13,873 nucleotides of DNA from Oscillospiraceae bacterium. GTDB taxonomy: Bacteria; Bacillota; Clostridia; Oscillospirales; Oscillospiraceae. Below the pieces are notes generated by a model. That model searched no databases. It saw only the letters and a program-made list of their open reading frames with translations, and was not told where the DNA came from. Shown piece after piece: positions 1-6,121 of this stretch. Both the position numbers and the translations under genes were made by a program. Location of the stretch: contig JABLYK010000051.1 of NCBI GenBank assembly GCA_018265835.1, forward strand, positions 1-13,873, read 5' to 3'. How positions within the stretch are numbered: position 1 is the first letter of the stretch; the number at the start of each line of letters is the position of its first letter.

Positions 1-58
1 AGATTTACATTTCTGGAGGGTTTTCCTTGCGCAGCATTACAACAAAACAAAGATTCTG

Positions 59-934
59 TTGTATACGCCGCATGTGGATGGAGCGCGCAAGGTGAGAGGC
101 AGAGATTTGACCGGACAGCGGTTTGGAAAGCTTGTCGCAGTGCAGCCGGAGGGAACGAGTCCAAACGGCTACGCGCTGTGGCGGTGCCGGTGCGACTGCG
201 GCGGGGAGCTGCTTGCAGAGTCGCGGCGGCTGAAAAGCGGCGCGGTGTGCGATTGCGGCTGTGTCCCGCGCGTGCGGGCGCGGTGCGATCTGCGCGGGCG
301 GCGCTTTGGCAGCCTCCTTGCTCTGGCGGAGACGGACGCGCGTTCGAAGGACGGGGACGTGGTTTGGCGCTGCCGCTGTGACTGCGGCAGGGAGGTGGAC
401 GTCTCCAGTCGGCTTCTGCTGCGCGGTACAGCGCGGGACTGTGGCTGTGCGTATGCGCTTGCGTCGGAATGGGTTGGCCGGCGCTTCGGCCTTTTGACCG
501 TGACGGCCTTTGCCGGGGTGAAGGACAGCCGCCGGATGTGGCGCTGCCGGTGCGACTGCGGCAATGCTGTGGAGGTGCGCGAGGCGAACCTGAAAAACGG
601 CCACTCGGCGAGCTGCGGCTGCCGGGTCGATCCGCTCGCGGGCTGCCACTTTGTCGCCGGGACCTACGTGGAGGAGATTCGCTCCAAAACGATGTTCTCC
701 ACGAACACCAGCGGGGTGCGCGGCGTGTATCTGGACAAGCGGTCCAACAAGTGGGTCGCGCGCATCGGCTTTCAGGGCAAGACCTACTACCTGGGCGCGT
801 TTTCCAAGCTGGAGGATGCCGCAAGGGCGCGCGCCCGCGGCGAGGAGCTGTACGAGGAATTTCTGAACTGGTACGACAGCGAATCCGGCGCGGAGCTGTA
901 CGAGGAATTTCTGGAATCCAAGACAATGCAGTGA
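59..934 (+). CDS. Zinc-ribbon-like triple-repeat protein with C-terminal AP2 domain
   Basis: A likely DNA-binding protein of 291 residues if started at TTG 59. Three similar modules follow one another. Each has an (R/Q)RFG motif (residues 21-24, 82-84, 142-144), then W-x-C-x-C-x-C-G (C43/45/47, C105/107/109, C163/165/167) and a closing C-x-C-G-C or C-G-C (C64/66/68, C128/130, C186/188). Such spacing suggests metal-binding knuckles. Residues about 215-262 match a bacterial AP2 domain: NTSGVRGVY, NKWVARI, FQGKTYYLGAF and a following EDA helix. AP2 domains bind DNA and in bacteria are often found in mobile-element or phage genes. No nuclease motif is visible. The start is uncertain: the frame stays open to the window edge, neither TTG 59 nor GTG 74 has a good ribosome binding site, and bases before about 59 are AT-rich and look non-coding. 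The tail carries an internal duplication (see repeat at 838-913). The coding frame is secure; the role is inferred. Confidence 0.8.
   Translation: MYTPHVDGARKVRGRDLTGQRFGKLVAVQPEGTSPNGYALWRCRCDCGGELLAESRRLKSGAVCDCGCVPRVRARCDLRGRRFGSLLALAETDARSKDGDVVWRCRCDCGREVDVSSRLLLRGTARDCGCAYALASEWVGRRFGLLTVTAFAGVKDSRRMWRCRCDCGNAVEVREANLKNGHSASCGCRVDPLAGCHFVAGTYVEEIRSKTMFSTNTSGVRGVYLDKRSNKWVARIGFQGKTYYLGAFSKLEDAARARARGEELYEEFLNWYDSESGAELYEEFLESKTMQ
838..913 (+). repeat. Direct duplication inside the AP2-protein tail
   Basis: Bases 838-865 recur at 886-913 with one mismatch in 28, exactly 48 bases (16 codons) apart. The reading frame is therefore kept and the peptide ELYEEFL appears twice (residues 263-269 and 279-285). 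This looks like a recent in-frame slippage or tandem duplication just before the stop codon. Confidence 0.85.
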
Positions 935-948
935 AGCTGCACTGGCTT

Positions 949-960
949 TTTCAATTGAAA
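949..960. promoter_or_regulatory. 12-nt perfect palindrome upstream of the signal-peptide ORF
   Basis: TTTCAATTGAAA is a perfect dyad in the 49-nt gap between the AP2-protein stop and the next gene, ending about 10 nt before the AGGAGG ribosome binding site (970-975). It could be an operator, for example for the AP2 protein, or simply an AT-rich coincidence. No -35/-10 pair is evident next to it. Confidence 0.3.
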
Positions 961-983
961 CTATTTTGCAGGAGGAATCAACG

Positions 984-1373
984 ATGAAACACGGCAAGCT
1001 GAGGAAATTGCTTGCGCTCGTTCTGGTGCTGTGCATGAGCGTGTCGCTCGTTGTGCCAGCGTATGCGGCCGGCGGCAGCAGCAGCGCCCACAGCGCGTTC
1101 GGGCGCTCGCTCATCCAGAGCTGGAACAGCTTCTGGGACAAACTGTTCGGCGGCTCGGACGATGCGGGCGACGCGGATCTGACGCTCGTGGAGGACGAAA
1201 CCACCGTCGAGCCCGGCGCCGCGCTGCGCGCCAGCACCTACGCGCTGAACGCGCCGAGCGCACAGGCGGACACGACCACGCTGAAATACTTCCCCGTGAC
1301 GCTGTATGATTATGAAGCGACCACCATCAACAATGCCACCCATCAGGCAGAGGTGGATACCTGTGCCGGATGA
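984..1373 (+). pseudogene. Truncated secreted/surface protein, 5' fragment
   Basis: The start is ATG 984 with AGGAGG at 970-975. The product begins MKHGKLRKLLALVLVL and has a classical Sec signal peptide with probable cleavage after AYA near residue 29. A low-complexity Ser/Ala/Asp/Glu-rich segment follows, then LKYFPVTLYDYEATTINNATHQAEVD. From memory of these bacteria, that last motif resembles the first folded part of very large, often repeat-containing surface proteins. Here the frame ends at 129 residues with TCAG-stop and no anchor or repeat region. The neighbouring frame then reads on as plausible coding sequence to 1477. I interpret this as a 5' stump left by a deletion near 1350-1360. 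It could instead be a genuine small secreted protein; the signal peptide and ribosome binding site are intact, so it may still be made. Confidence 0.6.
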
Positions 1374-1477
1374 ATGCCGCTGCTGCGCGGTATTATCAGG
1401 CGTTCGCCCAGCAGCTGCCGGATGCTGCACCGGCGAGCCCGGCCGCGCCGCCACCGTGTGATTTTGAGTTGGAATAA
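1350..1477 (+). pseudogene. 3' remnant of an unidentified ORF
   Basis: In the frame of base 1373 the sequence reads GYLCRMNAAAARYYQAFAQQ and continues with an Ala/Pro-rich stretch to CDFELE and a TAA stop at 1475-1477. The composition and codon choice look like real protein, but no ribosome binding site precedes the internal ATG at 1370. Further upstream the same DNA is used by the signal-peptide protein in another frame. This is best read as the C-terminal end of a different gene joined to the truncated surface-protein gene. I do not recognise the family, and the left boundary is approximate. Confidence 0.4.
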
Positions 1478-1483
1478 CATACA

Positions 1484-1511
1484 AAAGGCTTCCCACAGGG
1501 GGGAAGCCTTT
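1484..1511. terminator. Terminator-like hairpin, left end of element
   Basis: The 11-bp stem is AAAGGCTTCCC / GGGAAGCCTTT with a 6-nt loop. It begins 7 nt after the TAA at 1475-1477. No clean T-tract follows, so termination may be inefficient. It is nearly identical to the hairpin at 1713-1742. Confidence 0.5.
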
Positions 1512-1661
1512 CAGTTTGTCAAAAAACCTCGTAGAGTTTCGCCGCCGGAGCGGCGAAAGAAAATCCAATCATTTTCTCCGGCGACATGTGCGGCGGAGAA
1601 AATACTGCTCGGCCTGCAAACGTGCGAGCTGTCCGCCTTTGGCGGACGGCGAGTGCGCTGC

Positions 1662-1709
1662 AGTCAGGCCGCTTTCCCCTCTGTCAAAAAAGCTTTGCTT
1701 TTTTGACAG
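1662..1709. repeat. 48-nt repeat with 29-nt palindrome, copy 1 (inverse of copy at window end)
   Basis: Bases 1662-1709 are the exact reverse complement of 13826-13873. The inner part 1681-1709 is a 13-bp perfect stem CTGTCAAAAAAGC with a 3-nt loop. A diverged version lies at 12993-13020. In all three places an intrinsic-terminator hairpin sits 1-5 nt from the palindrome on the same side (1711-1746 for this copy). Confidence 0.9.
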
Positions 1710-1710
1710 G

Positions 1711-1746
1711 CGCAAAAGGCTTCCCACAGAGGGGAAGCCTTTTGCG
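1711..1746. terminator. 15-bp hairpin, right end of element
   Basis: The perfect stem is CGCAAAAGGCTTCCC (1711-1725) / GGGAAGCCTTTTGCG (1732-1746) with a 6-nt loop, followed by TCTTTAT. It could end transcription arriving from the left before the glycosyltransferase promoter. Confidence 0.6.
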
Positions 1747-1748
1747 TC

Positions 1749-1804
1749 TTTATCAAATCTTAATCAGTTGCCGGATTGTTTGTTAAGAATGTTTTCTCTA
1801 TCCT
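1749..1804 (+). promoter_or_regulatory. Operator and promoter of the glycosyltransferase gene
   Basis: The operator is TTTATCAAATCTTAATC (1749-1765): two TTWAT half-sites 11 bp apart, the tandem pattern typical of OmpR/PhoB-family regulators. Ten bases later comes TTGTTT (1776-1781), a 17-nt spacer, then TATCCT (1799-1804). The same operator (15/17) and the same distances occur before the response-regulator gene at 3126-3181. The match in register is seen directly; use by the local regulator is inferred. Confidence 0.6.
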
Positions 1805-1838
1805 AAAAGCAGAACTTCCGAAGGAGGGAGAAACCATC

Positions 1839-3122
1839 ATGAGTGTGCTGAAGGCAATTTCGTGGGGGATCGCGGCGCTGTTTTTCGTCTGCTATCTGTA
1901 TCAATTCCTGTACATACCAGCGGCGCTGGCGCTGAAGGACAGGCCGCACGCGCCCAGGAAGCTGCACCGGTTCGCCGTCCTGATCTGCGCGCGCAACGAG
2001 CAGGCCGTGATCGCGGACCTCCTGCGCAGCATCCGCAGTCAGACCTACCCACAGGCGCTGCTGGAGGTGTTCGTCATGGCCGACAACTGCACCGACCGCA
2101 CGGCGGAGATCGCGCGCATGTGCGGCGCGACGGTGTATGAGCGCGAGAATTGCGAGCTTGTCGGCAAGGGCTACGCGCTGGAAGCGCTGCTCGGACACAT
2201 CCGCGCCGACCATCCGAACGGGTTTGACGGCTACTTTGTGTTCGACGCGGACAACGTGCTCGCGCCGGACTACATTGAGCAGATGAACGCCACGTTCTCC
2301 GACGGCTACCGGATCGTGACGAGCTACCGCAACTCCAAGAATTATGGCGACAACTGGATCTCCGCGGGCTACGCGCTGTGGTTTCTGCGCGAGTCGCAGT
2401 ATCTCAACCGCGCGCGGATGCGCCTCGGCACGAGCTGCGCGGTTTCCGGAACGGGTTTTCTCTTCAGCCAGTCGGTGCTCGACGAGACGGGCGGCTGGCC
2501 CTTCCACCTGCTGACGGAGGACATCGAGTTTTCGGTGCACCACATCCTGCGCGGCGAGACGATCGGCTACTGCGAGGCAGCCGAGCTGTTTGACGAGCAG
2601 CCGACGGAATTCCGCCAGTCGTGGCGGCAGCGGATGCGCTGGTCAAAGGGGTATCTGCAGGTGCTGCAAGCGCGCGGAAAAGAGCTGCTGCGTGCGGCGC
2701 TGGACGCGGACTTTGCGGCCTTCGATATGAGCATGGCGATTATGCCGGCCTTTGTGCTGAGCGTGGCGGGAATGCTCGTGGAGCTGGCAATGATCGTTGT
2801 GGGTCTCGCGCAGGGCAGCGGCGCGACGGCGGCGCTGCTCGCGCTTGGCCGGATGTTCGGCGGCATGTATCTCACGCTCTTCGTGCTCGGCGCCATCACG
2901 ACCGTGACGGAATGGCGGCATATCCACACCACGACGGAGAAGAAAATCTGCTATCTGCTGACGTTCCCAGTGTTCATGTTCACGTACCTGCCCATCTCGA
3001 TCGCGGCGCTGTTTGCCCGCGTGGAATGGAAACCGATCACGCACAGCGTGCCGGCCGCGGCGCTGGAGCTGGAGATACGGGAGACCCGGCGCGGCGCTCC
3101 GGCGGAAAAACGCAGCGCGTGA
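1839..3122 (+). CDS. Membrane glycosyltransferase family 2 protein
   Basis: A 427-residue processive-type GT-A glycosyltransferase, expected to use a nucleotide sugar on the cytoplasmic face and to extend a polysaccharide or glycolipid. ATG 1839 is preceded by AAGGAGGGAG (1821-1830). A single N-terminal TM helix lies at about 6-31. The GT2 fold follows, with CARNE (50-54), the metal/nucleotide-binding DADN at 136-139, the catalytic-base motif TED at 226-228 and Q-R-M-R-W at 264-268, which corresponds to the QxxRW motif of cellulose/chitin/PNAG synthases. Three further TM helices lie at about 300-325, 335-357 and 370-392. No PilZ domain is present. It stands alone, 78 nt before a two-component system whose promoter matches its own, so it is probably an output of that system. 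The sugar and polymer cannot be told from sequence. Confidence 0.9.
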   Translation: MSVLKAISWGIAALFFVCYLYQFLYIPAALALKDRPHAPRKLHRFAVLICARNEQAVIADLLRSIRSQTYPQALLEVFVMADNCTDRTAEIARMCGATVYERENCELVGKGYALEALLGHIRADHPNGFDGYFVFDADNVLAPDYIEQMNATFSDGYRIVTSYRNSKNYGDNWISAGYALWFLRESQYLNRARMRLGTSCAVSGTGFLFSQSVLDETGGWPFHLLTEDIEFSVHHILRGETIGYCEAAELFDEQPTEFRQSWRQRMRWSKGYLQVLQARGKELLRAALDADFAAFDMSMAIMPAFVLSVAGMLVELAMIVVGLAQGSGATAALLALGRMFGGMYLTLFVLGAITTVTEWRHIHTTTEKKICYLLTFPVFMFTYLPISIAALFARVEWKPITHSVPAAALELEIRETRRGAPAEKRSA

Positions 3123-3125
3123 AGA

Positions 3126-3181
3126 TTAATCAAATCTTAATGGAATCTGTCATTGTATCGAAAGGGGTTTTCCGGTATGCT
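3126..3181 (+). promoter_or_regulatory. Operator and promoter of the VanR-type two-component operon
   Basis: TTAATCAAATCTTAATG (3126-3142) holds two exact TTAAT half-sites 11 bp apart. Ten nt later comes TTGTAT (3153-3158), then a 17-nt spacer and TATGCT (3176-3181). Placement just upstream of the -35 box suits an activator such as an autoregulating OmpR-family protein. The arrangement matches 1749-1804 base for base in spacing. Confidence 0.6.
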
Positions 3182-3200
3182 AGTACCGGAGGCGATCCTT

Positions 3201-3893
3201 ATGTATAACGTTCTGGTCTGCGACGACGACCGCGACATTGTGGCCGCGCTGAAAATCTATCTCTCGTCCGGGGATTATCAGGTGTTTGAAGCCTATGACG
3301 GCGCAAGCGCGCTGGTGATCGCGGCGAAGGAGGATATCCACCTCGTTTTGCTGGACGTGATGATGCCGGGAATGGACGGCATCGAAACGCTCACGCTGCT
3401 GCGGGAGCGCTCGAACGTCCCGGTGATCCTCCTGACGGCGAAGTCCGAGGACACGGATAAAATTCTGGGCCTGAACGTGGGCGCTGACGATTATATTACG
3501 AAACCGTTTAATCCCGTAGAAGTGCTTGCCCGCGTAAAATCGCAGCTGCGCCGGTATTTGCAGCTTGGCGGCGGCGCGGTGCAGCCGAAGCTGCTGCGCA
3601 TCGGCGGCGTGGAGCTGGACGACGCGGCCAAGACCGTCACGGTGGACGGCGTGCCGGCGTCGCTCACGCCGCGGGAATATGACATTCTGCGCCTGCTGAT
3701 GCAGCATCCGGGCACGGTGTTTTCCCCGAAGGAGATTTACCGCACCGTCTGGCAGGAGGCGCCGTTCGGCTCGGACAACGCCGTGGCGGTGCATGTGCGG
3801 CACATCCGCGAAAAGATCGAGATCAACCCCGCCGAGCCGCGCTACCTGAAGGTGGTCTGGGGGAAAGGGTACAAAATGGAGGATAAGCAATGA
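3201..3893 (+). CDS. OmpR/VanR-family response regulator
   Basis: A 230-residue cytoplasmic transcription regulator paired with the kinase that follows. ATG 3201 is chosen because GGAGG (3188-3192) sits 8 nt upstream and MYNVLVCDDD is the normal receiver-domain start. The receiver domain covers about 1-118 with acidic pocket D8-D10, phosphoacceptor D52 (LLDVMMPGMDG), T79 and K101 (TKPF). The winged-helix DNA-binding domain covers about 130-228: LTPREYDIL, then the recognition region SDNAVAVHVRHIREKI and the C-terminal hairpin WGKGYKM. The stop overlaps the kinase start as ATGA. The OmpR-type direct repeats at 3126-3142 and 1749-1765 are natural candidate targets. Family assignment is firm; the signal is unknown. 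Confidence 0.95.
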   Translation: MYNVLVCDDDRDIVAALKIYLSSGDYQVFEAYDGASALVIAAKEDIHLVLLDVMMPGMDGIETLTLLRERSNVPVILLTAKSEDTDKILGLNVGADDYITKPFNPVEVLARVKSQLRRYLQLGGGAVQPKLLRIGGVELDDAAKTVTVDGVPASLTPREYDILRLLMQHPGTVFSPKEIYRTVWQEAPFGSDNAVAVHVRHIREKIEINPAEPRYLKVVWGKGYKMEDKQ

Positions 3894-5932
3894 AACAGCT
3901 ATTGCCGAAATTCTGGGCCAAGTTTGTGGCAACGGTTCTGCTCGTGGGCATGACGTTTCTGCTGGTGGTGTCCGCCGTGGGGGTGGCTGTGTGCGCGGTC
4001 ACCGAGACGTATCTGGACAACGGCGCGCAGCTCCGGAAGACGGTGCTGGATGCGCTGGTGGCCGGCAGGCGCTTTGAGGTTGGCGAATATTATGAGCGCT
4101 ACCGGCAGCTGGACGGCAGCGAAGCGGATTCGGAGCTGCAGTATCTCGCGGAGCGTTTTTCCCCGGAGCAGACGAACTATTTTTTCACCGTAACGGATCA
4201 GGACGGGAATGTGCTCCTCGACAGCTATACGGATGATTACCAGTTCAGCTCGGTAGAGCCATACTCATTTCGGGAAAATGCCGCCTTGCAGACGGAATCG
4301 AAGAAATTCTATTCGGCGGCGGAGCGGCAGTTTTATTTGGAGCAGTTCGAGCAAAATCATGTGATTTACAGTGACCACCAGTATGAGGGCGTCGGATCGG
4401 ACGGCGGAATCATCTATTATCTTGAGCTGGAGTACGGCTCGGATGACCTAGAAAATGTCACCATTACGCACTACGTGCGTTCCGAACTATCGGCCAAGGA
4501 CGACATTTATTACGCCATGCTGTGGACGAACCGGCTGGTGCAGATGCAGTATGCCCTGATCTGGATCGGCGCTGCATCTCTGCTGCTCTCAATTGTGCTT
4601 CTGGTGTTCCTGCTGTGCAGCGCGGGGCGCCGGGAAGGGGAAGAAGAGATTCACCGGAGCTGGATTGATCGTATCCCTCTGGATCTGCTTCTGGTCATTT
4701 TGGGGTGTATTGTGTTCGCTACCGTTGCGATCGGAGATGCTTGCGCCAACTCCTTTGGCTCCATGGCGGTATTCTTTTGCGCGGCGGCGCCGGTCTGGAC
4801 ACTGCTGCTTCTGCTGTTTTTGATGAGCTTCGCGGTGCGCGTGAAGACCGGGACGCTTTGGAACAACAACATCATTTACTGGGTGCTTATGAAGATCAAA
4901 CGGTTCTTCCTCTGGCTGTGGCACGGGCTTTGCTATGCTGCGCGGTCGCTGCCGCTGTACTGGAAGGTGGGCGTGTTTTGGGCGGCGCTGTCGCTGCTTG
5001 AGATGGTGTTCGTGTTGGTCAGCGGTTCGGGCGAGACCTTGATGTTCTGGTTTTTCGAAAAGCTGGTTCTCACGGCGGTACTGATTTTGATCGTCATCAG
5101 CATGCGCCGCCTGCAGGAGGGCGCGAAGCGCATCGCCGCCGGTGAGGTGGACTACACCATTGATCTGACGCATATGATCGGCGACTTCAAGGCGCACGGC
5201 GAAGACCTCAACAGCATCCGCGACGGCCTGCAGGCTGCCGTGGACGAGCGGGTGAAGTCCGAGCGGATGAAGGCGGAGCTGATCACGAACGTGTCGCACG
5301 ACATTAAAACGCCGCTGACCTCCATCGTGAACTACGTTGATCTGCTCAAAAAGGAGGAGCTTGGCTCCGACACGGCGCGGGAATACGTGGCGGTGCTGGA
5401 GCGGCAGGCACAGCGGCTGAAAAAGCTGACGGAGGATTTGGTGGAGGCCTCCAAGGCGTCCACGGGCAACATCCCTGTGAATCTGGAGCGCACGGATCTG
5501 AACGTGCTCCTTTCTCAGGCGGCGGGCGAATTCACCGACCGGTTTGCGGAACAGAAGCTGGAGCTGCGCATCTTCGCTTCGCAGGAGCAGACCTGTGTGA
5601 TGGCGGACGGACGGCTGCTGTGGCGCGTGTTTTCCAACCTCATGAGCAACGTCGGCAAGTACGCGCTGGAGGGCACGCGGGTGTATCTCAGCATCGACGT
5701 GCAGCGTGGCCGCGGCGTCATCTCGCTCAAGAACATCTCTCGCTATCCACTGAACGTCTCCGGCGAGGAGCTGATGGAGCGCTTCGTTCGCGGCGACAAG
5801 TCCCGCTCGACGGAGGGCAGCGGCCTGGGGCTTTCCATCGCGCGCAGCCTCACCGAGCTGCAAGGCGGCGTCTTCGACATCACCGTGGACGGCGACCTTT
5901 TCAAAGCCACGATATCGTTTGCCTTGGTGTAA
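3890..5932 (+). CDS. VanS-like sensor histidine kinase with six TM segments
   Basis: A 680-residue partner of the preceding regulator. Its ATG overlaps the regulator's stop, and GGAGG lies at 3878-3882. One TM helix (about 12-38) is followed by an extracytoplasmic region of about 175 residues (to 218). Then come five more hydrophobic segments, about 222-244, 263-282, 291-316, 360-379 and 385-404. A HAMP-like linker (RIAAGEVDYTID, 414-425) leads to the HisKA H-box with H470 (NVSHDIKTPLTS), N583/N587 in the N-box, RFVRGDKSRS in the F-region and G-S-G-L-G-L (643-648). The usual D-x-G-x-G of the G1 box is replaced by KNIS near 614-617, as I recall for a clostridial VanS-like subgroup. A strong terminator follows the stop. 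Kinase identity is firm; the ligand is unknown, with cell-envelope stress or a cell-wall ligand as a guess from context. Confidence 0.93.
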   Translation: MKQLLPKFWAKFVATVLLVGMTFLLVVSAVGVAVCAVTETYLDNGAQLRKTVLDALVAGRRFEVGEYYERYRQLDGSEADSELQYLAERFSPEQTNYFFTVTDQDGNVLLDSYTDDYQFSSVEPYSFRENAALQTESKKFYSAAERQFYLEQFEQNHVIYSDHQYEGVGSDGGIIYYLELEYGSDDLENVTITHYVRSELSAKDDIYYAMLWTNRLVQMQYALIWIGAASLLLSIVLLVFLLCSAGRREGEEEIHRSWIDRIPLDLLLVILGCIVFATVAIGDACANSFGSMAVFFCAAAPVWTLLLLLFLMSFAVRVKTGTLWNNNIIYWVLMKIKRFFLWLWHGLCYAARSLPLYWKVGVFWAALSLLEMVFVLVSGSGETLMFWFFEKLVLTAVLILIVISMRRLQEGAKRIAAGEVDYTIDLTHMIGDFKAHGEDLNSIRDGLQAAVDERVKSERMKAELITNVSHDIKTPLTSIVNYVDLLKKEELGSDTAREYVAVLERQAQRLKKLTEDLVEASKASTGNIPVNLERTDLNVLLSQAAGEFTDRFAEQKLELRIFASQEQTCVMADGRLLWRVFSNLMSNVGKYALEGTRVYLSIDVQRGRGVISLKNISRYPLNVSGEELMERFVRGDKSRSTEGSGLGLSIARSLTELQGGVFDITVDGDLFKATISFALV

Positions 5933-5947
5933 ATCGGGAACGGTCCC

Positions 5948-5986
5948 ACCGGCCCGGAGCTGTCTGCTCCGGGCCGGTTTTTTTTT
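5948..5986 (+). terminator. Intrinsic terminator of the two-component operon
   Basis: The 13-bp stem is ACCGGCCCGGAGC (5948-5960) / GCTCCGGGCCGGT (5966-5978) with loop TGTCT and an uninterrupted T9 run. It lies 15 nt after the kinase stop. Confidence 0.95.
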
Positions 5987-6058
5987 GAGCGGATGTCCGG
6001 GTACCGCTTTTTCTAATGTCTTCATAAGAAAAAATGAGAGGTGATTTTCGCGGAAATA

Positions 6059-6067
6059 TGGTATAAT
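6059..6067 (+). promoter_or_regulatory. Extended -10 promoter of brnQ
   Basis: TGGTATAAT gives a TATAAT hexamer at 6062-6067 preceded by the TGn extension. No good -35 hexamer lies 16-18 nt upstream, as is usual for extended -10 promoters. The leader to the start codon is about 50 nt. Confidence 0.65.
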
Positions 6068-6121
6068 GAAAAGGCCGCTTTTGTCGTTTTTGACAGAGCA
6101 ACTTTAGAAAGAGGGATTTAA

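Larger units (their letters stand above)
1482..1746. repeat. Hairpin-rich intergenic element, miniature-element-like
   Basis: This gene-free block of about 265 bp is made almost wholly of dyads. Its ends are two 30-nt hairpin sequences, 1482-1511 and 1713-1742, which are 29/30 identical as direct repeats. Each is itself palindromic, so the block also has inverted ends. Inside lie TTTCGCCGC/GCGGCGAAA (1537-1558), ATTTTCTCCG/CGGAGAAAAT (1571-1603), GTCCGCC-TTT-GGCGGAC (1631-1647) and a 13-bp-stem palindrome (1681-1709). TTTGTCAAAAAAC at 1515-1527 is a half copy of the last palindrome near the left end. No transposase is encoded. A non-autonomous mobile or REP-like element is the best guess. It lies directly after the broken gene pair at 984-1477. 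Confidence 0.6.

Noticed and set aside
5..1237. Long minus-strand open frame (410 codons) opposite the AP2 and signal-peptide genes
   Set aside because: It mirrors the GC-rich codon pattern of the plus-strand genes, has low-complexity composition, no ribosome binding site and no domain motif; the plus strand carries clear domains.
1482..1746. Possible CRISPR array or attachment site in the hairpin-rich block
   Set aside because: Only two near-identical units, 231 nt apart and palindromic with structured sequence between, not regular repeats and spacers; no integrase is nearby.
4589..6025. 478-codon minus-strand open frame opposite the sensor kinase
   Set aside because: It runs straight through the kinase terminator, is rich in His/Arg/Gln as antisense frames of GC-rich genes are, and shows no start signal.
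6012..6067. Possible third copy of the twin promoter architecture before brnQ
   Set aside because: TCTAATG and TTCATAA loosely recall the half-sites, but the register to the TATAAT box is off and the match is too weak.
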